In this document: positions 1 to 7,614 of the stretch, one piece after another
Layout of the letters: every line of letters starts with the position of its first letter
Position numbering within the stretch: the first letter of the stretch is position 1
From: an uncultured Bacteroides sp.
GTDB taxonomy: Bacteria > Bacteroidota > Bacteroidia > Bacteroidales > Bacteroidaceae
Direction: 5' to 3'
Assembly: GCA_900766195.1 (NCBI GenBank)
Contig: CAAFUN010000130.1
Location: 1 to 13,894, forward strand
Length of the DNA: 13,894 bases
Program-made: the position numbers and the translations under genes
Notes under the pieces: model-generated
Told to the model about the DNA's origin: nothing
Seen by the model: only the letters and a program-made list of their open reading frames with translations
Databases searched by the model: none

Positions 1-168
1 AAGGTGGACATCGACAAACTTTCTACCGCTATTCAGAACAAATGTTCAATGACCAAAGGAGACGTGAAACACGTCATTGAGGCTTTGGTGGAAGAAATGC
101 AGACCAACCTTGCCAACGGCAACAAGGTGAAGTTAAACCAACTGGGCGCATTTCACATGACGTTTCGT
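1..168 (+). pseudogene. HU-like (non-canonical, Bacteroides type) DNA-binding protein, fragment lacking its C-terminal half
   Basis: The first 55 codons match the central part of the long HU-related proteins of Bacteroides: a helical segment, then the strand and turn KVKLNQLGAFHMTF, equivalent to the usual 'V-L-G-F/T-F' core. In the family this is followed by about 50-70 residues including the DNA-binding arm and a terminal basic tail. Here similarity stops at the Arg codon 166-168. It continues as a Cys/Lys/Asn-rich stretch that looks like translated leader DNA before the amidase ATG at 205. The arm is therefore missing and DNA binding is unlikely. The start lies outside the window, so how much of the N-terminal half survives is unknown. 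Confidence 0.55.
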
Positions 169-678
169 TGTGGCCCGCTTTGTAAAAACAAAAATAAAGA
201 AAACATGAGAACAATCAATTTAATCGTCATATACTGTTCGGCTACACGCTGCGATCGCTGCTACACCGAACATGATCTTACTACCGATCATCTTCGTCGT
301 GGTTTCAGCGAAGCCGGCTATCACTTTTACATCCGCAAGAACGGAGATATCAAAAGTCTCCGTCCGGTTGAAAAAACCGGAGCACATGTTCGCGGATACA
401 ATGCCAACAGTATCGGCGTCTGCTACGAAGGCGGACTGGACGAATGCGGTAAGCCTGCCGACACCCGTACGCCGTGGCAGAAACATTCACTTCGTGTGCT
501 GGTAATGCTTTTGTTAAGAGACTATCCGGGCAGTCGCGTCTGCGGACATCGCGATCTTAGTGTCGACCGTAACTGTGACGGCGAGATAGAGCCTGAAGAG
601 TGGGTGAAGCAATGTCCCTGTTTTAATGTGGCGGAGATTCTGAGCGGAACGGTACCGGAAAATCCTGCTTATTTGTGA
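1..678 (+). CDS. N-acetylmuramoyl-L-alanine amidase (Amidase_2, phage-lysozyme type), fused in frame to an HU-like fragment; 5' partial
   Basis: The frame is open from base 1, so the N-terminus lies outside the window; GTG at 4 is not a convincing start. Counting that GTG codon as residue 1, residues 1-55 resemble the middle of a Bacteroides HU-like protein and residues 68-224 form a complete amidase domain. An in-frame ATG at 205, preceded by an A-rich stretch, would give a 157-residue stand-alone amidase of normal family length. The family cleaves the lactyl amide bond between MurNAc and L-Ala in peptidoglycan and uses a zinc ion. Visible family residues are Tyr106 (GYHFYI), His182 (GHRDLS), Lys202 and Cys204 (KQC). 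The first zinc ligand, normally His in an IHCSATR-type motif, is Tyr77 here (codon TAC, 232-234), so activity is doubtful. No signal peptide is seen. From memory, HU-like plus amidase pairs are common in Bacteroides accessory modules near capsule loci. Family assignment is firm; whether this is a true fusion or a deletion product is not. Confidence 0.8.
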   Translation, partial: KVDIDKLSTAIQNKCSMTKGDVKHVIEALVEEMQTNLANGNKVKLNQLGAFHMTFRCGPLCKNKNKENMRTINLIVIYCSATRCDRCYTEHDLTTDHLRRGFSEAGYHFYIRKNGDIKSLRPVEKTGAHVRGYNANSIGVCYEGGLDECGKPADTRTPWQKHSLRVLVMLLLRDYPGSRVCGHRDLSVDRNCDGEIEPEEWVKQCPCFNVAEILSGTVPENPAYL

Positions 679-1075
679 TAATTCTTTTTAAGATTTATTG
701 TCTTATTATTTTTATGGTTTAATTTAATAGTCTAACAAACAAATTAACTAATATTAATTTGCCGGATTGTGCTTTTATTCATATTTTATTTATTTCTATG
801 AATTTTGTTTGCGTTAAATTGTATATTTAATGTTTATGTTGTATAAAATACATTATATGTATTTTGATTTATCTGAAAATATAAGTTTATAATTTGCGAT
901 ATATTGTGTTATAATGATCGTTGTTATATGCTTTTATGTTTCATATAGATGTTAAATATGTATTTTAATTAATTTAAGTACATTATGTCTTACATTTTGT
1001 TATCTTTTGCAGATTATATTAAATCATAAAAGCAAATATTTTAATATTTATTTTATATAATTTAATATATTAGAT
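679..1075. other. Very AT-rich intergenic region, no gene seen
   Basis: No open frame of useful length or recognisable RNA gene was found here on either strand. By hand count, positions 721-1080 hold 62 G/C out of 360 (about 17%), far below the flanking genes. Several near matches to the -7 element TAnnTTTG occur (TATAATTTG at 888-896, TACATTTTG at 991-999, TATCTTTTG at 1001-1009), each with one extra base. None has a convincing TTTG partner upstream. No strong hairpin terminator follows the amidase stop. The region may hold the control elements of the SusC/SusD operon, but that is inference from position only. Confidence 0.6.
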
Positions 1076-1106
1076 TCTGTAAATCCTGAAAATAGTTATA
1101 TGTTTG
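1076..1106 (+). promoter_or_regulatory. Possible Bacteroides-type promoter for susC/susD
   Basis: TATGTTTG at 1099-1106 matches the -7 consensus TAnnTTTG exactly. TCTG at 1076-1079 matches three of four bases of the -33 TTTG with a 19-base spacer. The predicted start near 1113 would leave a leader of only about 20 bases before the ATG at 1132. The region is AT-rich, so a chance match is possible. Confidence 0.4.
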
Positions 1107-1131
1107 CAAATAAACCCAAATATTATAGCGT

Positions 1132-4100
1132 ATGAAAAGAAATTATTGTCTATCATTCATGCTGTTTGCATTATTTGGTATGTCATTCTCTAACATGGTG
1201 GCCGCTGCCGGAGTGGGAGACATATCAAGTATAAACAGTACTCAGCAAGTGAAAAAAATCACAGGGAAAGTAGTTGATTCGGCTGGTGAGCCGATTATTG
1301 GTGCAAGTATTCAGGTTAAAGGTACGGGTACAGGTGCTGTTACTGATATTGATGGAAAGTTTTCAGTAAACGCTTCTTCAGGTAGTACATTGGTTATATC
1401 ATTTATAGGGTATGCTACTACTGAAGTAAAAGTGGGTGCGGCAAATGCGTACACAATAACGTTGAAAGATGATTCACAGGCATTGGATGAAGTGGTGGTA
1501 ACGGCAATGGGTATCAAGAAAGAAAAGAAAGCATTGGGCTATTCCGTTTCAGATATTAACTCCAAGGAATTACTAAAAAATAAGCAGACAAATGTTATAA
1601 ACTCTTTAGCAGGTAAGATTCCGGGAGTAAATGTTACACAGTCGGGTGGTGCTGCTGGTGCCGGATCTTCTATAACTATACGTGGAGGTAATTCAGCAAG
1701 TGAATCTCGAGACAATCAACCGCTATTTGTTGTTGATGGAATCATATATGACAATTCAACCATTAATTCGGGTAACTCCTCGACGGATGGCGTGACAAGA
1801 AGTGCTACAACTTTCAGTAATCGTGTAATGGACATTAATCCCGAAGATATAGAGTCTATGTCCGTATTAAAAGGTGCTGCCGCTGCCGCTCTTTATGGTT
1901 CACGTGCTGCTGATGGTGTTGTTATCATTACAACTAAAAGAGGTGGTGAAGGCGTGGTTAAAGTAAACGTAAGTAGCAAGTACACTTATGCATGGGCTAA
2001 AAGTCTTCCTGAAATCCAAGGAGTATATGGGCGAGGCAGTTTTAATGAAAAAGGAGTTTTCAGTGATTTTACTACAGAATCATGGGGAAATCCGATAGAA
2101 GGGACTGCTTATGATAATGTTTCCAATTTCTTTAGAGGAAGTAATGTCTTTGATAATAGTGTAAGCATTACCGGAGGAAATAAGACCGGTTCGTTCTACT
2201 TATCTGCTTCTAATTATGATCAGACGGGTATAGTGCCAGGTACATCTTTCGATAAGAATACATTCCGTTTCAACGGAGAACAAAAATATGGTATTTTGAC
2301 AGCAAGCGCTAATGTTTCATACTCACAGGCAAGAACCGATAAAACTTTTACTGCAAGTGGACTTTATACTGCCGGTGGCTCAGGTGCTATGACTTCTCTT
2401 TACGGCTGGTCCAGGTCGGATGATATTAGTCAGTGGATCAATGAAGATGGAACTCGTTACCGGATATTCCAGGGATTGCAGGAACCTCAGAAAGATATTG
2501 AAAATCCGTATTGGGTCATTAATCGTAATAAATTGAATGATGCTACAGATAGATTTACGGGCTCTTTAAACTTGAATTTTAAATTGGCTGATTGGTGGAA
2601 CGTAACTGCCCGTGCAGGTATAGACCAATATACCAGTAGCTCTTATACTTATAAATCTCCCGGCGGGGCTGTAGTGGAAAGATACCAGAAAGGCTACTTG
2701 GCCAAAAGTACTGCCCAATATCAATATTTGACAGGAAACGTAATGTCTAATATGGAAAAAACGTTTGGTGACTTTAATCTGGGTTTGCTAGTTGGTTCTA
2801 CTGTTGAAGATACCAAACGTATTAATTAGCAGCATTGGGGATATAATCCTTATACAAATTCTGTAATAAGTTTTGCAGTTATTGAAAATACCGATAAGTT
2901 TTTTACGGAAAGTAATACCCGTAAGCGTATGGTTGGAATGTATGGTGAGTTTCGTGCAGCATATAAGAGCATCGCTTATTTGACGGTAACCGGACGCAAT
3001 GACTGGTCTTCGACTTTGCCTACCAACAATCGCTCTTATTTCTATCCTTCCGTATCGGGTAGTTTTGCTTTTACCGAACTTCTGCCGGCTAACAAAATTT
3101 TAACTTTTGGTAAGGTACGTGCCTCTTGGGCTCAAGTAGGAAAGGACGCTGATGCTTATATGTTATCCACTTTAATGCGCCCTGTAGCTACTATTTCAAC
3201 AGATAGTCAAGACTTCAGAACAGTTGGATTGCAATGGACAGCCGGTAATCCGAATCTGAAACCCGAGATTCAAACATCTTATGAATTAGGAGCCGAGCTT
3301 CGATTTTTTAATGGACGCTTAGGATTGGATTATACCTATTACTATTCAAAAACAAAGGATCAGATCTGTGCCCCTCGTTTAGGACAGTCAACAGGTTACA
3401 TCTTTCTTAATCTGAATGGTGGTTCGGTAACCAATGAAGGTATGGAATTGTCTATCACCGGAAAACCTATCGTGACTAAAGATTTTCAGTGGGAAGCTAC
3501 TTTAAATTTGTCCGGTAATAGAGGCCGATTAGGTAAGTTTATTGATGGAGTAGATATTTTTTATGTAACTGATGCTCAGCAGGGAGGCGTGAAAGCCGGG
3601 TCTATCCCTAATGGAGGATATTTCCTTGGTTTAACAGGAAATAAATATGTGGAAGCTAGCGGGACGGGAGGTTACGAATATAATCCGGCTACCGGCTTAA
3701 TTAAGGATACTCAGGTTCAAACTAATATTGTAGGTAATCGTGAGCCTAAAATGATTGGTGGTCTGAATAACAGCCTTACTTATAAAAACTGGAATCTTTC
3801 TTTCTTACTGGATGTGCGTCTGGGTGGAGATATTTATAACGGTACGGAGTATATGCTCACTACTACAGGGTTGAGCAAGCGTACGCTGCAACGCGATAAA
3901 GTGGAGTTTGTGGCTTATACTAAAAATGCCGATGGTGCCTATGAAGCAAATACATATACATACGAGAAGGGTAAAACATATACGGTTAATAAAGGTGCAA
4001 AGTCAGGAGAATATATGATTCAACAGTATTGGGATCAATACGCTAATAATGCTTACAACTTTATAACAAAAACCAATTGGATTCGTTTGAGAAATCTTTC

Positions 4101-4326
4101 TTTATCGTATGATTTTAAAGATTTACTTAGAAAGCAAAATGCAATTAAGGGCCTAACGGTTAACGTAACCGGTAATAACCTGTTCTTGATAACAAATTAT
4201 AAAGGAATGGATCCGGAAACTGCATCTGCCGGTTCCGGTACTGGTGGCTCTGGTTCTGTGGGTATTGACTATTGCGGTGTTCCGGCACAGGCTAGTATGT
4301 CATTTGGGCTTAATATCACATTCTAA
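1132..4326 (+). pseudogene. SusC/RagA-family TonB-dependent outer-membrane transporter, interrupted by one in-frame amber codon
   Basis: SusC-type proteins form a TonB-driven outer-membrane barrel that imports glycans or peptides captured by the partner SusD lipoprotein. Residues 1-26 look like a signal peptide ending in VAAA. Residues about 42-112 are a carboxypeptidase-regulatory-like domain (ITGKVVDSAGEPIIGASI start). LDEVVVTAMG at 118-127 is the TonB box. The plug ends with the signature SVLKGAAAAALYGSRAADG (244-262) followed by ITTKRGG. The barrel then runs to a terminal Phe. There is no N-terminal STN extension, so FecR/sigma-type control is not expected. A TAG at 2827-2829 (codon 566) stops translation in the early barrel. 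The same frame then continues without any other lesion to TAA at 4324-4326, with typical SusC sequence such as YLTVTGRNDWSSTLP. The intact product would be 1064 residues, normal for the family. The downstream half has no signal peptide, so it cannot work on its own. A sequencing or assembly error is a real alternative. Confidence 0.85.
2827..2829 (+). other. Premature in-frame TAG (amber) codon in susC-like gene
   Basis: The frame reads DTKRIN, stop, QHWGYN, with SusC-like sequence on both sides and no shift of frame. Many sense codons (CAG, AAG, GAG, TGG, TAT, TAC, TTG, TCG) are one change from TAG, so the ancestral residue cannot be read from this window. Nothing recoding-like was seen next to it. 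Confidence 0.9.
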
Positions 4327-4347
4327 CGGATTAAAAACAGTAAGTTT

Positions 4348-6360
4348 ATGAAGAAATTAATATATTTATTGACAGGTTTGACCTTTATTTGGTCAATGTC
4401 ATCTTGTAGCGATTATTTGGATGTGAACACAGATCCGGACAATCCGACAGTTTCAAATGCGAGTAACGATGTACGTCTGCCTTGGATACAGCACTATTAC
4501 GACTATGCTGTTGGTACAGCTGCTATGCGTACAAATACGATATTGGGAATACTTAGTCAGACGTATTCTACTACAGCGGCAAATTCTTTACTGGCTGCAT
4601 GGAATCCGGCACAAAGCAGTTGTACTACTGTGTATCAAAACTTCTATGTAGGAGCCGCAGTAAACATTGATCCTATGATTGAAAACGCCATAAAGAATGG
4701 GGAGTTTCATTATGCTGCCACTGGCTATGCTATAAAAGCAATGGGATTTATGCTTATGCTCGATCTTCATGGAGAACTTCCGGTGCAAGAGATGGGTATT
4801 TTAAAAACTAATCCGGCCTACGATGACGGCAAAAAAATGTATGAGCTTGTCATGGGGTATTTGGATGAAGCAATTAAATATTTTGGAATGGATCAGGCTG
4901 TTGGCGCTATAGCATTAGCCAAAGGTGATACATGGAATAAGGGTAGTGTTGATAAATGGGTAAAACTTTGCCACGGATTGAAAGCACGTTATATGCTCCG
5001 ACTTTCTAAAAAAGCAGAAGGCTCTGATATATATAGCTTCAATATGGATGGCATTTTGGCTGAAATAGCAAAAGGTCCACAATCTAATGATGATAATATT
5101 ATACAGAAGCACCTTAATAAGAAGGGTGATCAAACTAATTTCACTGTAGGAGATCCATATAGTGCCTGCTATCTTTGGGATTGTGTGGCTTATGGAAGTA
5201 CCCAAAGAGCTACGCGTTATTATGCTAATTTATTAACAAATAGTTTCACGGGCGGATCGGGAGTCATTGACCCTCGTATGAGTAAGCTTTTACCCGCTAT
5301 GATGAGCAATGTGGTATTGGATAATAATGGTAATATTAAAAGCTATGTGTGGAAGCGTGATGTCGGTGTGGATATGATGAATGCTGATACCCGTCAGAAC
5401 GGAGGTCCGCTGACCTCTATATATGTAGAAGGCAATGAGAAGGCTTATAGTGCTGGAAATGGTGGAGTACCTATTGTATATACCATTTCAGACCAAAATG
5501 AAAGATTAGCTTTTATTAGTGCTGTGAGCTCTATTCATAAAGTGAAAATTGACGGGACAGCGGTTACGGTGATTTATCAGAAAGGTGCTGCTTATGTAAA
5601 TACCACTAATTATTTGCGCGCCGGAGACACTATTTATGTGAATATGCGCGCCAATCACATGGACACGGGAGGACGATCGGTTACCGACCAATGTTATTAT
5701 CCAAGTAGTACTGCTCCATATATTGCCGGTACTGGAACATTCTATGCCCGACCCAATTCGGATACTTATATTCTGACTTATGCAGAAATGTGTTTTATAA
5801 AAGCTGAAATACTATTTCGTAAAAAGAAGAATTCGGAAGCCTTGGAAGCTTATAAGGCTGGTATTAAAGCCAATTTTGATCAAATGCAAATAAAGTTGAG
5901 GTTTTGGAAGACTGCAAACTCTGTAAATCCGGATGAAATGCCTATGGACGATTCTGATATTGCGACTTATATGGCTAGTGCTGCTGTAGCACAGGATGCG
6001 TCGAAGTTGACTATGGCAGATATCATGCGGCAAAAGCTGATTGCTATGGGTATTAATTGCGAGAATTGGGTAGATGCTCGTCGATTAAATTATAGTGCAG
6101 GAAATGTAAAAGATTTTGGTGTGGTATATATTGATTATAAACGTCCGAAAGAATTCACTGCAACCAATAAAATAGTAGGCTCCAGTCCTACAGATATTAC
6201 GTACTGGTTCAGACGTTTTAGCCAAAGTACTCATGAAAGCAATTATAACTCATCTCAATTGATGGCTTCTAACAAATTGGCAATGAAAGATCCTATCTGG
6301 TCTTGTCCTGTTTGGTGGGATTGTGCAACAGATAATGAATATTATGGCTATATAAAATAG
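4348..6360 (+). CDS. SusD/RagB-family surface lipoprotein (SusD-like_2 type)
   Basis: This is the outer-membrane substrate-binding partner of the SusC transporter, lying 21 bases after its stop and almost certainly in the same transcript. The N-terminus is a lipoprotein signal with Cys20 in WSMSSC, followed by SDYLDVNTDPDNP, typical of SusD-like proteins. The middle is helical (TPR-like) with a conserved-looking DLHGELP segment at 139-145. The C-terminal family signature is LTYAEMCFIKAEILF (476-490). Length is 670 residues against roughly 500-560 for most SusD proteins. The excess lies mostly between about 325 and 470, a Gly/Thr/Val-rich, probably strand-rich stretch. The ligand cannot be read from the sequence: no neighbouring glycoside hydrolase, lyase or sulfatase points to a glycan. 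If the TAG in susC is real, this protein would be left without a working transporter. Confidence 0.92.
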   Translation: MKKLIYLLTGLTFIWSMSSCSDYLDVNTDPDNPTVSNASNDVRLPWIQHYYDYAVGTAAMRTNTILGILSQTYSTTAANSLLAAWNPAQSSCTTVYQNFYVGAAVNIDPMIENAIKNGEFHYAATGYAIKAMGFMLMLDLHGELPVQEMGILKTNPAYDDGKKMYELVMGYLDEAIKYFGMDQAVGAIALAKGDTWNKGSVDKWVKLCHGLKARYMLRLSKKAEGSDIYSFNMDGILAEIAKGPQSNDDNIIQKHLNKKGDQTNFTVGDPYSACYLWDCVAYGSTQRATRYYANLLTNSFTGGSGVIDPRMSKLLPAMMSNVVLDNNGNIKSYVWKRDVGVDMMNADTRQNGGPLTSIYVEGNEKAYSAGNGGVPIVYTISDQNERLAFISAVSSIHKVKIDGTAVTVIYQKGAAYVNTTNYLRAGDTIYVNMRANHMDTGGRSVTDQCYYPSSTAPYIAGTGTFYARPNSDTYILTYAEMCFIKAEILFRKKKNSEALEAYKAGIKANFDQMQIKLRFWKTANSVNPDEMPMDDSDIATYMASAAVAQDASKLTMADIMRQKLIAMGINCENWVDARRLNYSAGNVKDFGVVYIDYKRPKEFTATNKIVGSSPTDITYWFRRFSQSTHESNYNSSQLMASNKLAMKDPIWSCPVWWDCATDNEYYGYIK

Positions 6361-6370
6361 TAAACTTGTA

Positions 6371-6423
6371 AATGAGATCAAAAGGTTGTGTTTTATATTC
6401 AAGTATAATCTTTTGATCTCATT
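6371..6423 (+). terminator. Long hairpin terminator after susD
   Basis: Arms 6371-6387 and 6407-6423 pair over 17 bp with a single G-U pair, around a 19-base loop, starting 11 bases after the susD stop. The following CGTTTTG is only a weak T tract. It is most likely the transcription end or a 3' stabilising hairpin of the SusC/SusD operon. Confidence 0.6.
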
Positions 6424-6511
6424 CGTTTTGAGCACAAATAATGAGAAAAACATAGCATTCATCTATAAAAACATCCTATTCATAATTTATTAGTTTAATT
6501 ATTTTAAAAAG

Positions 6512-6544
6512 ATTGTGATTCTTGCGTATATCCAATTATCTTTG
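6512..6544 (+). promoter_or_regulatory. Possible promoter in the susD-DUF3805 gap
   Basis: TATCTTTG at 6537-6544 matches TAnnTTTG exactly, and ATTG at 6512-6515 is a 3-of-4 match to the -33 TTTG with a 21-base spacer. An 8-base direct repeat TTGCGTAT (6522-6529 and 6542-6549) lies across it with a 20-base period, which could be a regulator site. No gene follows within 180 bases, so it would drive an untranslated RNA. Confidence 0.4.
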
Positions 6545-6603
6545 CGTATCGTAAAAATGGATATAAGTTTTTTATTTAGATTAATAAAGATTTAGTAAGA
6601 TAC

Positions 6604-6623
6604 TGAAGACTTTAAAGTCTTCA
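6604..6623. repeat. Perfect 20-bp palindrome
   Basis: TGAAGACTTTAAAGTCTTCA is its own reverse complement over all 20 bases. As DNA it could bind a dimeric regulator. As RNA it would fold into an eight-pair hairpin with a four-base loop inside the small-RNA candidate. The two roles cannot be separated from the sequence. Confidence 0.8.
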
Positions 6624-6640
6624 TTCATAGATGATGATTG

Positions 6641-6673
6641 AAACAGCCGATTCGTGAGAACCGACTGTTTTTT
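6641..6673 (+). terminator. Hairpin followed by T6, possible intrinsic terminator
   Basis: Arms 6641-6653 and 6658-6670 enclose a GTGA loop and run into TTTTTT (6668-6673). Eleven of 13 positions pair on the + strand, with two A-C mismatches. On the - strand all 13 pair with two G-U pairs, but there is no T tract on that side. It would end the small-RNA candidate. Confidence 0.4.
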
Positions 6674-6683
6674 GTTGCTTACG

Positions 6684-6715
6684 TTTGCATATCAATCTTC
6701 CTAATATTACTTTTG
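6684..6715 (+). promoter_or_regulatory. Bacteroides-type promoter of the DUF3805 gene
   Basis: TTTG at 6684-6687, a 20-base spacer and TACTTTTG at 6708-6715 match the consensus TTTG-N19-21-TAnnTTTG without mismatch. Transcription would begin near 6721, leaving a leader of about 18 bases before the ATG at 6739. It may also serve the two downstream genes. Confidence 0.75.
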
Positions 6716-6738
6716 CATAAATTCATCAAAGTTGAATA

Positions 6739-7551
6739 ATGGAGCAAAGCAAAAAGTTTATTTCTCCGGGAGCATGGTTCTCCATGTTATATCCTGCAAG
6801 TTGGAACGAGTTTGAAGGGGGAGAAGAATCATTCCTTTTCTATAATCCGGATAAGTGGACGGGTAACTTCCGTATATCTGCTTATCGAGGTGAGCACGAT
6901 TCTTATGGCAATGAGTCTGTAAAGCAAGAATTAAAAGATAATTCGGCTGCGATGAAAGTTAAAGTAGGAAAGCTGGATTGTGCTTACAGTAAAGAGACAT
7001 TTGTAGAAGGAGAGGTGGAGTACTGCGCTCATTTATGGGTTGTGGGCATAGATGATATCGCTTTTGAATGTTCATTCATCACTGATACTGAGCATCCTGA
7101 CGACACTGAAGCTCGTGAAGTGATTGCTTCTTTAGAGGTGAGGAATGCTCAAATAAAGTATCCTGCAGAGATTATCCCCGTACGCCTTTCTGAAATTTAT
7201 CAGATTGATGAATCGTTTGAATGGATGTCGTCCGTGATAAAAGATCAGTTGAAGAAAGACTTCCAAGGTGTGGAGGGTGATATTGAAAATATTCAGAAAG
7301 TGATTGATGCCGGCAGCCTGTCGCCCAAAAAGAGAGAGCCATGGATTTCTATCGGAATTGTGCTGTGTGTGATTCTGACTAATGAAGTGGATGGTTTTCA
7401 GTGGAGGACTCTGATTGACGGTAATAGGCAAGCTCCTGTTTTACTAAATGAAACTACGGGCACCTGGATAGATCCGATGAAACTTGCTTGGAGCAAAGTG
7501 AAAGCCGGACAGCAGGTGGACTTAGCGGAAACTTACGCGGGATTGATATAA
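6739..7551 (+). CDS. DUF3805/DUF3806 domain protein of unknown function
   Basis: A 270-residue protein without signal peptide or membrane segment, so probably cytoplasmic. Residues about 5-135 (start FISPGAWFSMLYPASWNEFEGG, then FLFYNPDKWTGNFRISAYRG) resemble the DUF3805 domain. Residues about 145-265 (WISIGIVLCVILTNEVDGFQWRT, ending in WIDPMKLAWSKV) resemble DUF3806. From memory the two domains occur together in Bacteroides proteins. No catalytic motif can be pointed out and I assign no function. The start ATG sits 23 bases after a clean promoter. The ABC-F gene follows after 63 bases on the same strand with no terminator between, so co-transcription is likely. Confidence 0.85.
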   Translation: MEQSKKFISPGAWFSMLYPASWNEFEGGEESFLFYNPDKWTGNFRISAYRGEHDSYGNESVKQELKDNSAAMKVKVGKLDCAYSKETFVEGEVEYCAHLWVVGIDDIAFECSFITDTEHPDDTEAREVIASLEVRNAQIKYPAEIIPVRLSEIYQIDESFEWMSSVIKDQLKKDFQGVEGDIENIQKVIDAGSLSPKKREPWISIGIVLCVILTNEVDGFQWRTLIDGNRQAPVLLNETTGTWIDPMKLAWSKVKAGQQVDLAETYAGLI

Positions 7552-7614
7552 GTTTTGTATGACTCTGGTGGACAGTCATTGTACGTTCTTATACCGGATA
7601 AAAATAAAAGAAAT

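Larger units (their letters stand above)
6551..6673 (+). ncRNA. Candidate small RNA (unnamed)
   Basis: A promoter-like element ends at 6544, and a hairpin followed by six T ends at 6673. The interval of about 120 bases holds a perfect palindrome (6604-6623) and no credible protein; the only ATG frame is 12 codons long (6557-6595). This layout fits an independent small RNA upstream of the DUF3805 gene, which has its own promoter further on. It is prediction from signals only; no known RNA family was recognised. Confidence 0.3.

Noticed and set aside
2929..4326. Separate gene starting at ATG 2929
   Set aside because: It is the barrel half of the SusC protein in the same frame, without signal peptide; SusC-like sequence already begins right after the TAG at 2827.
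7554..7589. Possible promoter before the ABC-F gene (TTTG 7554-7557, TACGTTCT 7582-7589)
   Set aside because: The -7 element has two mismatches at the most conserved end and the spacer is 24 bases, too long.
7555..7614. Upstream TTG start for the ABC-F gene
   Set aside because: It begins directly after the DUF3805 stop, and the 20 added residues do not resemble the family.
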